From: Hyphomicrobium_A sp963812795
Lineage (GTDB): Bacteria; Pseudomonadota; Alphaproteobacteria; Rhizobiales; Hyphomicrobiaceae
Reading direction: 5' to 3'
NCBI GenBank assembly: GCA_963812795.1
Contig: CAWEWG010000002.1
Location: forward strand, 15,734-79,733
DNA: 64,000 nt
Positions 7,897 to 15,914 of this stretch are shown piece by piece (the stretch's first letter is position 1; each line of letters starts with the position of its first letter). Both the position numbers and the translations under genes were made by a program. A model generated the notes under the pieces. That model saw only the letters and a list, made by a program, of their open reading frames with translations, was not told the DNA's origin and searched no databases.

Positions 7897-8109
7897 GGCT
7901 ATTCGCACTCTTTCAAGGTGTGGAAATGACTTTGGCGTCCCCCGGGCGGCCCGCGATGCGAACCGCCTTATAGGCACCATCCATGTAAGAGCGCGGGGCC
8001 GGGGTCAAGGGCTGTCGAAGGGAGATCTCGCGATCTCATCGGGGCGTTGTGGCGCTGCCACGCCCGCTTGCGCGAAAGGCGATTTTGCGCATCGCCAAGC
8101 AGGTCTCGA

Positions 8110-9693
8110 TCAGGCTGTCGGACGGGCTTTCTGGGCCATGGCGACCGTCGCCTGCAGGTCGACCTTACCCGAGGCGAGGACCGGCACGGCGGCGACGACA
8201 AGAATTTCCTTGGGAACCCAGAGATCGGGGAAGCCCTCGCGGCGCGCGTGCGCCAGCAATGCGTCCTTGCTGGCGTCGGGCTTGTCGGTGACGAGCAGCA
8301 GTTGCTCGCCCTTGCGCGGGTCGGGGAAGCTGAGGACGACGTGCTGGGCGTCACTCCACAGTCCGCAGGCCAGCGTCTCGACGGCGGCCAGCGATACCAT
8401 CTCGCCGCCGAGCTTGGCGAAGCGCTTGGCGCGCCCGCGGATGGCGACATAGCCGTCGTCCATGGTGACGATGTCGCCGGTGTCGTGCCAGCCGCCCTGC
8501 GGAGCGACGACGACTCCGGGATTGTCGGCGAGCAGATAGCCGGCCATGACGTTGGGCCCCCGCACGAACAGCCGCTTTCCGTCGTTGAGGCCAGGAACCT
8601 CTTCCAGGCGCGCCTCGACGCCGGGCAACAAGCGGCCGACGGTGCCGTCGCGGTTGTTATTCGGCAGGTTACAGGCGAGCACGGGAGCGGTCTCGGTCAC
8701 CCCGTAGCCTTCGAGCAGTACTGCACCGGACTTGCTCCACAATTGGCGCGTGGGCTCCTTCACCCTCTCCGCGCCCGCCACCGCATAGTTCAGGCTAGCG
8801 AGCTGGCCGGGCTCGGCAGCGCGCGCATAGCCAGCGAGGAAGGTGTCGGTGGACACGATCCATGTCGCCTTCACCTTCTCGATGAGCTTGGGCACCTGGC
8901 GGTAGTGCAGCGGGCTCGGGTAGAGCACGCACTTCACCCCGGCGAACAGTGGCACGAGCGTTCCGGCCGTCAGGCCAAAGGAATGAAACATCGGCAGGGG
9001 GTTGAGCAGAATATCGCTCGGTACCAGCACCCCGCTAAGGTGGGCAATCGACTGTTGCGCGTTGGCGAGCAGGTTGGCGTTGGTGAGCACGACGCCTTTC
9101 GGCGCGCCCTCGGTGCCCGAGGTGAAGAGGATGACAGCCGGCTTGTCGGCCTTTTCCGGTGCCGGCCGGTAGATGCGCGATGCCAACAAGGCGCGCGCGG
9201 CGCCGCTCAGCTTGTCGACGATGCCTATGCCGGCGCGCACGTCCTCGAGATAGACGATGCGCGTCTTGGCGCCCGGCGCGTATTCGGTCTCGCTCAGCGC
9301 GGCGATGAGCTCCTGCAGGTTGCCGGCTTCGACAAAGCGCTTGGACGTCAGCACCGTGCGCAACTGCGCGGTGCGGACGGCGGAGCGCAGGGCCTTCTTC
9401 CCGGCGGTGAAATTGAGAATGGCGGCGACGCGGTCATAGGCGTTGAGGCCGAGCAGCGTGACGGCGAGGCCGGCGGCGTTCGGCAGCAGGACGCCGACGT
9501 TCTCGCCGGCCCTGGTGAATTTCTTGATGCGGCCACCGAGGACCAGGCTGGCAACGATGAGGCGGGTATAGGTGAGGGACGTACCGTCGGCGTCCTCCAG
9601 AATGACCTTTTCGCCGCCATGCGTGGCCGCAGCTTCGATAACGCCGGAAAAGAGCGTGGTGCGCGTGCGGGCGAGGTCGAATGTAGGGTTCAT
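8110..9693 (-). CDS. AMP-dependent acyl-CoA/acyl-ACP synthetase
   Basis: A 527-residue adenylate-forming enzyme that activates a fatty acid with ATP to an acyl-adenylate and then a thioester. The P-loop-like signature VILFTSGTEGAPKGVVLT, the A5 motif GYGVTETAPVLACN and the A7-A8 region GGWHDTGDIVTMDDG are all visible, and the C-terminal Lys region follows (SGKVDLQATVAMA). Overall resemblance is to the synthetase domain of Aas (2-acylglycerophosphoethanolamine acyltransferase/acyl-ACP synthetase) without the acyltransferase part. ATG 9693 gives a sensible start; about 70 upstream in-frame residues look non-coding. The substrate chain length cannot be read from the sequence. Confidence 0.85.
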   Translation of the reverse strand: MNPTFDLARTRTTLFSGVIEAAATHGGEKVILEDADGTSLTYTRLIVASLVLGGRIKKFTRAGENVGVLLPNAAGLAVTLLGLNAYDRVAAILNFTAGKKALRSAVRTAQLRTVLTSKRFVEAGNLQELIAALSETEYAPGAKTRIVYLEDVRAGIGIVDKLSGAARALLASRIYRPAPEKADKPAVILFTSGTEGAPKGVVLTNANLLANAQQSIAHLSGVLVPSDILLNPLPMFHSFGLTAGTLVPLFAGVKCVLYPSPLHYRQVPKLIEKVKATWIVSTDTFLAGYARAAEPGQLASLNYAVAGAERVKEPTRQLWSKSGAVLLEGYGVTETAPVLACNLPNNNRDGTVGRLLPGVEARLEEVPGLNDGKRLFVRGPNVMAGYLLADNPGVVVAPQGGWHDTGDIVTMDDGYVAIRGRAKRFAKLGGEMVSLAAVETLACGLWSDAQHVVLSFPDPRKGEQLLLVTDKPDASKDALLAHARREGFPDLWVPKEILVVAAVPVLASGKVDLQATVAMAQKARPTA

Positions 9694-10118
9694 CGTAACG
9701 GTGTTTTCCGGCCGGTGGGACGCGTCCGTTGTAGCCGGTGGGGTGCGGCGTGCAATCGCAGATCGCGTTGGCGACCGCGGCAATAGGGGGTCGGCGGAGG
9801 GTTGTGCGCCGCAGCAAAATTTGCCGCAGAATTGAGCAGGCGGAGATCGCCGCGGGTTAACGGCAGTCGCTGCCAGCCAGCATGCTGACCTGCGAAACAT
9901 GAGGATTCACGGGGCATCGGGAACTTCCCGGACACACTTCCACGAATTAACACGCTTGTTCGGGAATTGGGCACTTGCTGCCTATGATTGAAACTTGAGC
10001 AACCCCTGATTCGGCCTTACGTTTTTAGCAAGAGCAAAAAGAAGCGACGAGGACGCGACCAAGGCGGATCCGGCCCTTTCTTCAAGGGCGAATTCGGCAG
10101 GAACCTTGGGGGTGTCCC
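9694..10118. other. Intergenic stretch without recognised gene
   Basis: 425 bases between two divergent genes. I see no credible open frame, RNA fold or known operator. It must contain the promoters of both the acyl-CoA synthetase (-) and the small Cys protein (+), but no confident -35/-10 pair stands out. GGGGGTG precedes the start at 10119. Confidence 0.5.
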
Positions 10119-10325
10119 ATGATTGAAGTCGTCGCAATGGTCTGCTTCATCAACGACCCGAGCAAATGCAAGGACGTGCATCTGAACTTCGCCGCGGAAT
10201 CGGTAACCCCGCAGCAGTGCATGATGTACGGCCAGATGGAGCTCGCGAAGTGGACCGGTGAAAATCCCAACTGGCAGATCCGCAAGTTCAAGTGCGGCCG
10301 CGCTGGACGCTACGCCAAGGCTTAG
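10119..10325 (+). CDS. Small four-Cys protein, paralogue of the one at 56269
   Basis: A 68-residue protein with four cysteines. The pattern is a hydrophobic start with Cys at residue 9, then DPSKCKD, a third Cys, and a C-terminal block KWTGENPNWQIRKFKC. The same pattern occurs in the protein encoded at 56269-56469, so the two form a small family. The first 13 residues are hydrophobic but lack a charged n-region, so secretion is uncertain. The conserved Trp-x-Ile and paired cysteines suggest a disulfide-stabilised fold or metal site. No function known to me. Confidence 0.7.
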   Translation: MIEVVAMVCFINDPSKCKDVHLNFAAESVTPQQCMMYGQMELAKWTGENPNWQIRKFKCGRAGRYAKA

Positions 10326-10548
10326 CAGCCTGACGAGGTAGGGACGGCCAATGGCCGCGTCGGCCGTTTGCCGCCGCTCTGCCCGAAGGCTCCAACCATT
10401 CTCGCCCGGGCAGCGGGAATGGACGAGCCGCCCGATCTTCCCGCCGCTGCACCGTCCGGTGCATTGCTTATCGTGCGTTAGCCGTTGACTTGAGCGCTGC
10501 CATCGCCTCCCTTCTCGCCCGATCGTCGATCGAAGCGGGAGAGATGAG

Positions 10549-11844
10549 ATGCCGGATACGCCTGCGTCAGCGCCGAAGCTTGCTACCCTGGCCGTACATG
10601 CGGGCGCTGCCCCAGATGCCGCAACCGGCGCGCGGGCGACGCCGATCTATCAAACCACTTCCTTCGTCTTCAACGACGCCGACCACGCCGCCGCGCTGTT
10701 CGGGCTGGAAGTTTTCGGCAACATCTACACGCGGATCAACAACCCGACGCAGGCCGTGCTCGAAGGGCGCATCGCGGCGTTGGAAGGCGGCACCGCGGCA
10801 CTCGCCGTCGCCTCAGGGCACGCGGCGCAGTTCCTCGCCTTCCACACGCTGCTCGAGCCGGGCGATGAGTTCATCGCCGGCCGCCAGCTCTACGGCGGCT
10901 CCGTCAATCAGTTCAATCACTCGTTCAAGAAGTTCGATTGGCACGTGAAGTGGGCCGACGCCACCGATCCGGCGTCGTTCGAGAAAGCGATCACGCCGAA
11001 GACGCGCGCAGTCTTTTGCGAGTTGATCGCCAACCCCGGCGGCGTCCTCGTCGATCTTCCCGCCATCGCTGCCGTCGCCAAGAAGGCGGGCGTGCCGTTC
11101 ATCGTCGACAACACGCTGGCGACGCCCTACCTGTGCCAGCCGAAGGAGCACGGCGCCGACATCGTCGTGCACTCGCTGACGAAGTTCATCGGCGGCCATG
11201 GCAACTCGGTCGGTGGCGTCATCGTCGACAGTGGCACCTTCGACTGGCTCGGTTCCAAGCATCGCTACAAGACGCTGGTCGAGCCGAACGCCTCCTACAA
11301 CGGCATGAAGTTGGCCGAGACGTTCGGCAACTTCGCCTTCGCCATCGCCGCGCGCGTCATGGGCCTGCGCGACCTCGGTCCGGCGATCGCGCCGCTCAAC
11401 GCGTTCCTTATTCTCACCGGCAGCGAGACGCTGCCCTTGCGCATGGCACGCCATTGCGAGAACGCCCTCGCCGTCGCCACATGGCTGGAGAAGCACCCGA
11501 AAGTGGCCTGGGTGGGTTACGCCGGTCTGCCGTCGAGCAAGTACCACGACATCCAGAAGCGGCTTTACCCCAAGGGCGCCGGCGCGGTGTTCACCTTCGG
11601 CCTCAAGGGCGGCTACGAGGCGGGCGTGCAGTTCGTGTCGGCGCTGAGGCTGTTCAGCCATCTCGCCAACATCGGCGACACGCGCTCGCTCGTCATCCAT
11701 CCGGCGTCGACGACGCACCGGCAGCTCACCGACGCGCAGCGCACGGCGGCGGGCGCCGGGCCGGACGTCGTCCGCCTGTCGATCGGCATCGAGGACAAGG
11801 ACGACATCATCGCCGACCTGGAGCAGGCCCTAGCGCAGGTGTGA
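10549..11844 (+). CDS. metY: O-acetylhomoserine aminocarboxypropyltransferase (sulfhydrylase)
   Basis: A 431-residue PLP enzyme of the Cys/Met-metabolism family. The length and the start (LATLAVHAGAAPDAATGAR, then PIYQTTSFVF) fit the O-acetylhomoserine sulfhydrylase branch rather than the shorter cystathionine synthases and lyases. The PLP-binding lysine lies in DIVVHSLTKFIGGHGNSVGG; the phosphate-binding region is LAVASGHAAQ. It makes homocysteine from O-acetylhomoserine and sulfide. Separation of MetY from MetZ-type enzymes by sequence alone is not perfect. I looked for a SAM riboswitch in the 223 bases upstream and could not support one; the only structure seen is a small stem GCACCGtCCGGTGC near 10449. 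Confidence 0.88.
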   Translation: MPDTPASAPKLATLAVHAGAAPDAATGARATPIYQTTSFVFNDADHAAALFGLEVFGNIYTRINNPTQAVLEGRIAALEGGTAALAVASGHAAQFLAFHTLLEPGDEFIAGRQLYGGSVNQFNHSFKKFDWHVKWADATDPASFEKAITPKTRAVFCELIANPGGVLVDLPAIAAVAKKAGVPFIVDNTLATPYLCQPKEHGADIVVHSLTKFIGGHGNSVGGVIVDSGTFDWLGSKHRYKTLVEPNASYNGMKLAETFGNFAFAIAARVMGLRDLGPAIAPLNAFLILTGSETLPLRMARHCENALAVATWLEKHPKVAWVGYAGLPSSKYHDIQKRLYPKGAGAVFTFGLKGGYEAGVQFVSALRLFSHLANIGDTRSLVIHPASTTHRQLTDAQRTAAGAGPDVVRLSIGIEDKDDIIADLEQALAQV

Positions 11845-11892
11845 TGAGTTTGCAGTTGCGCTATATTGGACGCCCGAGCTGAGGGCGCGACG

Positions 11893-12498
11893 ATGTCCAG
11901 GCTGTCATTTGTAGTGCTTGCCGGTTTGAGCCTCCTGTTGCTGTCGGCGCTGGCGGGACAGGCGGCCGACGCGCCTACGGTCGACGATCTGGTCAACCAG
12001 TTGCAGAGCAGGGGTCCGGCGCCGGGCGCAGGCAAGCCAGGCGCCGGTAAGGTTGTGAAGCGTCCGCCGACCGTCAAAGGCGGTCACAAGCTGACCAGCA
12101 AGGAGCGGCGGGACGTGGCGGAGACGGCCCGGCGCGATGCTCTGCCAACCGCCGACCTGGAGGTCTATTTCGATTTCAACTCGGCTGCCATCACACCAGC
12201 GGCGCTTCCCATCCTCAAAACGTTGGGAGAGGCACTGTCCGATGGACGGCTTGCCGGAGGAACGTTCATTGTCGGCGGCCACACGGACGCAAAGGGCGAA
12301 GCCGACTACAATCAAAGCCTCTCGCAGCGGCGCGCCGCGGCCGTGCGCGAGTTTCTCATCACCAATTTCCCCATCCCACCCGCCAAGCTCATGGCGATCG
12401 GCTACGGAGAGGAGCAGCTCAAAGCCGCGGACGAGCCCCTCGCCGGCGTAAACCGTCGGGTTCAAGTCATCAATTGGACGGACGTGGCCGGGAGATAA
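11893..12498 (+). CDS. OmpA-family peptidoglycan-associated protein
   Basis: A 201-residue secreted protein: signal peptide at residues 1-24 (core VVLAGLSLLLLSALAG), a Gly/Pro/Lys-rich spacer, and an OmpA-like C-terminal domain from about residue 95. That domain has EVYFDFNSAAITPAA, the peptidoglycan-contact motif GGHTDAKGEADYNQSLSQRR and the closing strand NRRVQVINW. OmpA-like domains bind the diaminopimelate of the cell wall. ATG 11893 is the start of the signal peptide. It follows metY by 48 bases, possibly on the same transcript, though a functional link is not evident. Confidence 0.85.
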   Translation: MSRLSFVVLAGLSLLLLSALAGQAADAPTVDDLVNQLQSRGPAPGAGKPGAGKVVKRPPTVKGGHKLTSKERRDVAETARRDALPTADLEVYFDFNSAAITPAALPILKTLGEALSDGRLAGGTFIVGGHTDAKGEADYNQSLSQRRAAAVREFLITNFPIPPAKLMAIGYGEEQLKAADEPLAGVNRRVQVINWTDVAGR

Positions 12499-12531
12499 CC
12501 TGAGGCCGGGCGCTGTCGCGCTTCCGTGGCG

Positions 12532-13551
12532 CTACTCGACCTTCCTGGACAGGCGCGCGATGCCGATGGTCTGGCGATGCCAATCTTTGATTGGCATGGC
12601 GGGGAAGCCGCCCATGATCGCACCCGCCGCGACGTTCCGCATGACGCCGCTCTTGGCGGCGATCTGCGCGCGTGCGCCGATGGTGAGGTGATCGGCGACG
12701 CCCGTCTGGCCGCCCATCATGACACCGTCGCCGACCACGGTGCTGCCGGCGATGCCCACTTGTCCGCAGATCACGCAGTGGCGGCCGAGCCGCACGTTGT
12801 GGCCGATGTGCACGAGGTTATCGAGCACGCTGCCGGCGCCGATGACCGTGTCCTCCGTGGCACCGCGATCGATGGCGCAGTTGGCGCCGATCTTGACGCC
12901 TTCCTCGATGACGACGCGGCCGAGTTGCAGCATGCGTTCGAGGCCCGCCGGTCCCGGCACGAAGCCGAAGCCCTGCGACCCGATCGTGACGCACGTCTCG
13001 ATCTCGACGCGATGGCCGATCAACGCATGGCTGATGCAGCAGTTGGCGCCGATGCGGCAGTCGTCGCCGATCAGCACGCCGTCGCCGATGACGACATTGG
13101 CAGCGATGTGGCAGCGCTCGCCGATATCGACGTCGCGGCCGACAATGACGCCGGCATCGATCTGCGTTCCCGGTCCTATGCAGGCGCTCGGGTGGACGCT
13201 GGCGGCGGCATGCACACCCGGCACGAGTGCTTGCGGCGGATAGAACAGCCGTCCCACTTGCGCATAGGCGCGGCGTGGATCGGCGACATAGATAAGGCGG
13301 CTCTCTGCCGGGGCATGATGTGCCAGCTTGCGGCTGATGATGATGGCGCCGGCCTTGGAGGCGGCGAGCGCGCCGAGATAGCGCAGGTCGCTAAAGACGC
13401 TGATGTCGTCGGGACCGGCATTTTCGAGCGAGGCGATGTCTTGAACCGCAATCGTCTCGTGGCCGGCAGTCAGTGGCTCTGCTCCGATGACCAAAGCAAT
13501 GTCCGCAAGCGAATGCGGGCCGGCGCGATGGAAAAAGCGTGCGTCGGCCAT
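12532..13551 (-). CDS. lpxD: UDP-3-O-acylglucosamine N-acyltransferase LpxD
   Basis: A 339-residue protein of normal LpxD length, which adds the second hydroxyacyl chain in lipid A synthesis. The N-terminal LpxD domain (ADARFFHRAGPHSLADIALV) is followed by a left-handed beta-helix of hexapeptide repeats (IGPGTQIDAGVIVGRDVDIG and many more). The catalytic His region is VLDNLVHIGHNVRLG. AAGG precedes ATG 13551. Unlike many alphaproteobacteria, where lpxD sits in the bamA-lpxD-fabZ-lpxA block, it stands alone here, so this may be a second copy or a displaced gene. The 140 bases between it and the upstream gene show nothing further. Confidence 0.93.
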   Translation of the reverse strand: MADARFFHRAGPHSLADIALVIGAEPLTAGHETIAVQDIASLENAGPDDISVFSDLRYLGALAASKAGAIIISRKLAHHAPAESRLIYVADPRRAYAQVGRLFYPPQALVPGVHAAASVHPSACIGPGTQIDAGVIVGRDVDIGERCHIAANVVIGDGVLIGDDCRIGANCCISHALIGHRVEIETCVTIGSQGFGFVPGPAGLERMLQLGRVVIEEGVKIGANCAIDRGATEDTVIGAGSVLDNLVHIGHNVRLGRHCVICGQVGIAGSTVVGDGVMMGGQTGVADHLTIGARAQIAAKSGVMRNVAAGAIMGGFPAMPIKDWHRQTIGIARLSRKVE

Positions 13552-13691
13552 GCGGTTACCTTTGGCACTCGGAAAAGATACTACGGCCGGTCTTCAACAG
13601 GGGGTGCAGCAGTCCGGCCCGGGGAAGCTTCAAACATAGACGAACGCGGGCTGCAAGGCATCAGCTCTTTGTGCCGCCCTGTATAACCATC

Positions 13692-15032
13692 TTAGACGGA
13701 CTGCGCGTGAGCTACGGCGCCAGGGCTTGCGATGGCCACGAAGCCTGCGTGCCTGCGGCGGACTTCATCGAGGTCGCTCGGCAGCGGGACACTGCGTTCC
13801 GCATCGGCGAGGACGCGGTCGGCGTGCCGGCGCAGCACCGCGACGCGTGCAGGGTCGCGTTCGCAGCCGGCGACGGCCGTCAGCACCTGCAACAGCTTGT
13901 TCAGCACCGGGGGCCTGCCAGCGGCGTTCTGACGGATCATTTGCAGCATGGCGCCGACGAGGCCGGCGTAGTCGATCATCGGCACGATGAGCGCCGCCCG
14001 GTCGTGGCGCGCGGTAACGCCGTTCGACAGCTGCGTGCCCGACAGCCTGCACAGCACGGCGCCGAGGCGGTCGAGAACGCTGATGGCCGTTTGCGGATCG
14101 TTGACGCCGGACGACAGCGCGCGCACGGCAACCTCGATGAGCTGGGCGATGGTGTAGTCGATATCCACCTCGCCGCGGCGCTGGGGGCCGAGCGCCGTTG
14201 CATTGAGGATTGCCTCGCCGGCGCCATCGATGCGCGGCTTGATGACGGCGATGGGCGTGTTGGGAAACACGTAGTCGCCGGGACGCACCAGCAGCCGCAT
14301 GGCCGCGTGGTTGTGAAACACCCAGTCGGCGAGGCCGTCGGCATCCAATTGCTGCAGGTAGCCGCAACGACGGTCGATGATGGGAGCGGCATCGCGCCAG
14401 AATTCTTCCGGCGGCGGCGGTTGCTGCGGCGTGTCGACGGTGAGGCGGTCGGCGGCGGCATTGACGTCGGAGCTGACGAGATCGATGACCGTATCGACGT
14501 TGATGCGCTCGGCCATGTGGGCGACGAACCAGACGAGCATCGCCACACAGACGAAGGCCAGGAGGATCGCCACCGTCAGCGCCAGATGCGGGACGAACTC
14601 GCCTTCGCTCGGGCTGCGCACCGTGCGCAAGACCATGAGCGCGTAGACGAAGGTGCCGATGAAGGCGCCGAGGGTGATCTGGTTGCCGCGGTCGCGCGTG
14701 AAGTTGTGCAATAGCCGCGGCCCCATCTGCCCGGAGGCGAGCGAGAGCGCGGCGATGGTGATCGAGAACACCGTGCCGGCGACGGCGATGGTCGAGGAGG
14801 CGATGGCGCCCAGCACGGCGCGCGCGCCCGCCGGGCCGCCGCGGTAGAGCCAGGCGTCCTCGGCCAGTTGCTGCGTCGATAAGGATGAGTGATCGAGGCG
14901 CACGAAGGCATAGGCGGCGACGACGCCGGCGAGCACCATCAGGCCGGGGATGACCCAGAAGGTTTCTTTCAGGTCGCTGAGCAGCTTGCGGTTGCGAGCG
15001 ATCAAGGAGCGAACTCCGCGCCGGCGGTGCAT
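13692..15032 (-). CDS. DUF2254 family membrane protein
   Basis: A 446-residue inner-membrane protein. The first 170 residues hold about four membrane segments (WVIPGLMVLAGVVAAYAF, TVFSITIAALSLASGQMGP, TLGAFIGTFVYALMVL, VAILLAFVCVAMLVWFV), and the conserved DUF2254 stretch around GPRLLHNFTRDRGNQITLG lies between them. The remaining part is a large soluble domain with the motif DIDYTIAQLIEVAVRALSSG, also typical of the family. No function is established for DUF2254. The start at 15032 is the first in frame and lacks a clear ribosome-binding site. Confidence 0.85.
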   Translation of the reverse strand: MHRRRGVRSLIARNRKLLSDLKETFWVIPGLMVLAGVVAAYAFVRLDHSSLSTQQLAEDAWLYRGGPAGARAVLGAIASSTIAVAGTVFSITIAALSLASGQMGPRLLHNFTRDRGNQITLGAFIGTFVYALMVLRTVRSPSEGEFVPHLALTVAILLAFVCVAMLVWFVAHMAERINVDTVIDLVSSDVNAAADRLTVDTPQQPPPPEEFWRDAAPIIDRRCGYLQQLDADGLADWVFHNHAAMRLLVRPGDYVFPNTPIAVIKPRIDGAGEAILNATALGPQRRGEVDIDYTIAQLIEVAVRALSSGVNDPQTAISVLDRLGAVLCRLSGTQLSNGVTARHDRAALIVPMIDYAGLVGAMLQMIRQNAAGRPPVLNKLLQVLTAVAGCERDPARVAVLRRHADRVLADAERSVPLPSDLDEVRRRHAGFVAIASPGAVAHAQSV

Positions 15033-15455
15033 GGCCGCCCGTCACCGCTCTAGTCCACTTCCCGACGAGCGAAAAGCCGGGATCAACCGGGCCGGCGCAC
15101 TTGCCTTGGGACAACGCAGCGCTGCTGGTCCGCGCGGCGGCGGCGCGCACGGCTACTACGCCGCATTTGTTCTCGCTCCCGATAGGAATAGCGTTGAGTC
15201 CGGCGTGCGCGAATAGAGTAGCGCAAAGCAGTACCACGCCCTCGCCCGTGCACTTCAGGCACGCGAGCGTGCGCAGCATTGATGCCTGCGCTGCCACTGT
15301 TGCCCTTCTCTCCTGCCACGCTTCCCCCTGGTCGGGCGCCAATTGCGGCCGTCTACTCGTGGCGGCCCGCCGCCGAAAAACGGGGGGAGGGCAGTTGCCC
15401 GCGAAGGGCGACAAATTGTCATGACAATAGAACTACGTATTAGGGAGAAGACGCA
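15033..15455. other. Intergenic stretch between divergent genes
   Basis: 423 bases holding the promoters of the DUF2254 gene (-) and the EF-hand gene (+). A 107-codon open frame on the plus strand (15101-15424) has no ribosome-binding site or recognisable composition and is not accepted. AGGGAGA before 15456 serves the EF-hand gene. Nothing else seen. Confidence 0.5.
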
Positions 15456-15788
15456 ATGACCAACAAGTGGGTCGCCATTGTTTCGGTTCTGCTGCTTTCC
15501 GGAACCGTCGCCGTCGCCGACGACTGGGCTGGCAAGATGAAAACCGTCGATACCGATGGCAGCGGCACCGTGAGCCGCAACGAGTGGAACTCGAACTCTC
15601 CAAAGCTGGGTCTTGGAGCTGCCACGCCGGAATTCACGGCCTTGGACAAGAACAACAACAACAGCATTAGTGAGAAGGAATGGTCTACGGCGGACAAGAT
15701 TGCATCGGCCTACGGCAAGTCATGCAAGTCGGCCGATAGTTCCTGGTGCCCGTGCCAGGGTAACCCCGACAAGCCTGAGTGCCAGTAA
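15456..15788 (+). CDS. Secreted two-EF-hand protein with Cys-rich tail
   Basis: A 110-residue protein with a signal peptide (residues 1-21, cleavage after VAVA). Two EF-hand loops are visible: DTDGSGTVSRNE, a canonical calcium loop, and DKNNNNSISEKE, a second loop with Asn at several ligand positions. The last 25 residues hold four cysteines including WCPCQGNPDKPEC. The loops lack the Pro at position 2 that marks lanmodulin, so a lanthanide role is not supported by sequence. It is a periplasmic calcium-binding protein by inference; partner unknown. Confidence 0.8.
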   Translation: MTNKWVAIVSVLLLSGTVAVADDWAGKMKTVDTDGSGTVSRNEWNSNSPKLGLGAATPEFTALDKNNNNSISEKEWSTADKIASAYGKSCKSADSSWCPCQGNPDKPECQ

Positions 15789-15862
15789 CGGCCTGTGTCG
15801 TACAAGTGCGCCTCGGAATCCTGGTGTCCAAAGCAGTTCTGATTTCGAGCCTATAGCTACCT

Positions 15863-15892
15863 CGAAACCCGGCGGGCAACTTCCGGGTTTCG
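15863..15892. terminator. Bidirectional hairpin between convergent genes
   Basis: Perfect 10-bp stem CGAAACCCGG / CCGGGTTTCG with a ten-base loop, located between the EF-hand gene (+) and the MFS transporter gene (-). Confidence 0.8.
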
Positions 15893-15914
15893 GGCGGCGC
15901 GGCTGCGTCGCGGT

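Noticed and set aside
10326..10548. SAM or SAH riboswitch upstream of metY
   Set aside because: I could not find the conserved pairing elements of SAM-II, SAM-alpha or SAH motifs; only a six-base stem is present. A covariance-model search would settle it.
12532..13551. Long Asp/Ala/His-rich protein on the plus strand (12526-13686)
   Set aside because: It is the antisense of the hexapeptide repeats of lpxD.
15101..15424. 107-codon open frame between the DUF2254 and EF-hand genes
   Set aside because: No ribosome-binding site, no family, and amino-acid composition of a random GC-rich frame.
15456..15788. Lanmodulin (lanthanide-binding protein)
   Set aside because: Only two EF-hand loops, neither with Pro at position 2, and the second is Asn-rich; general calcium EF-hand protein is the safer call.
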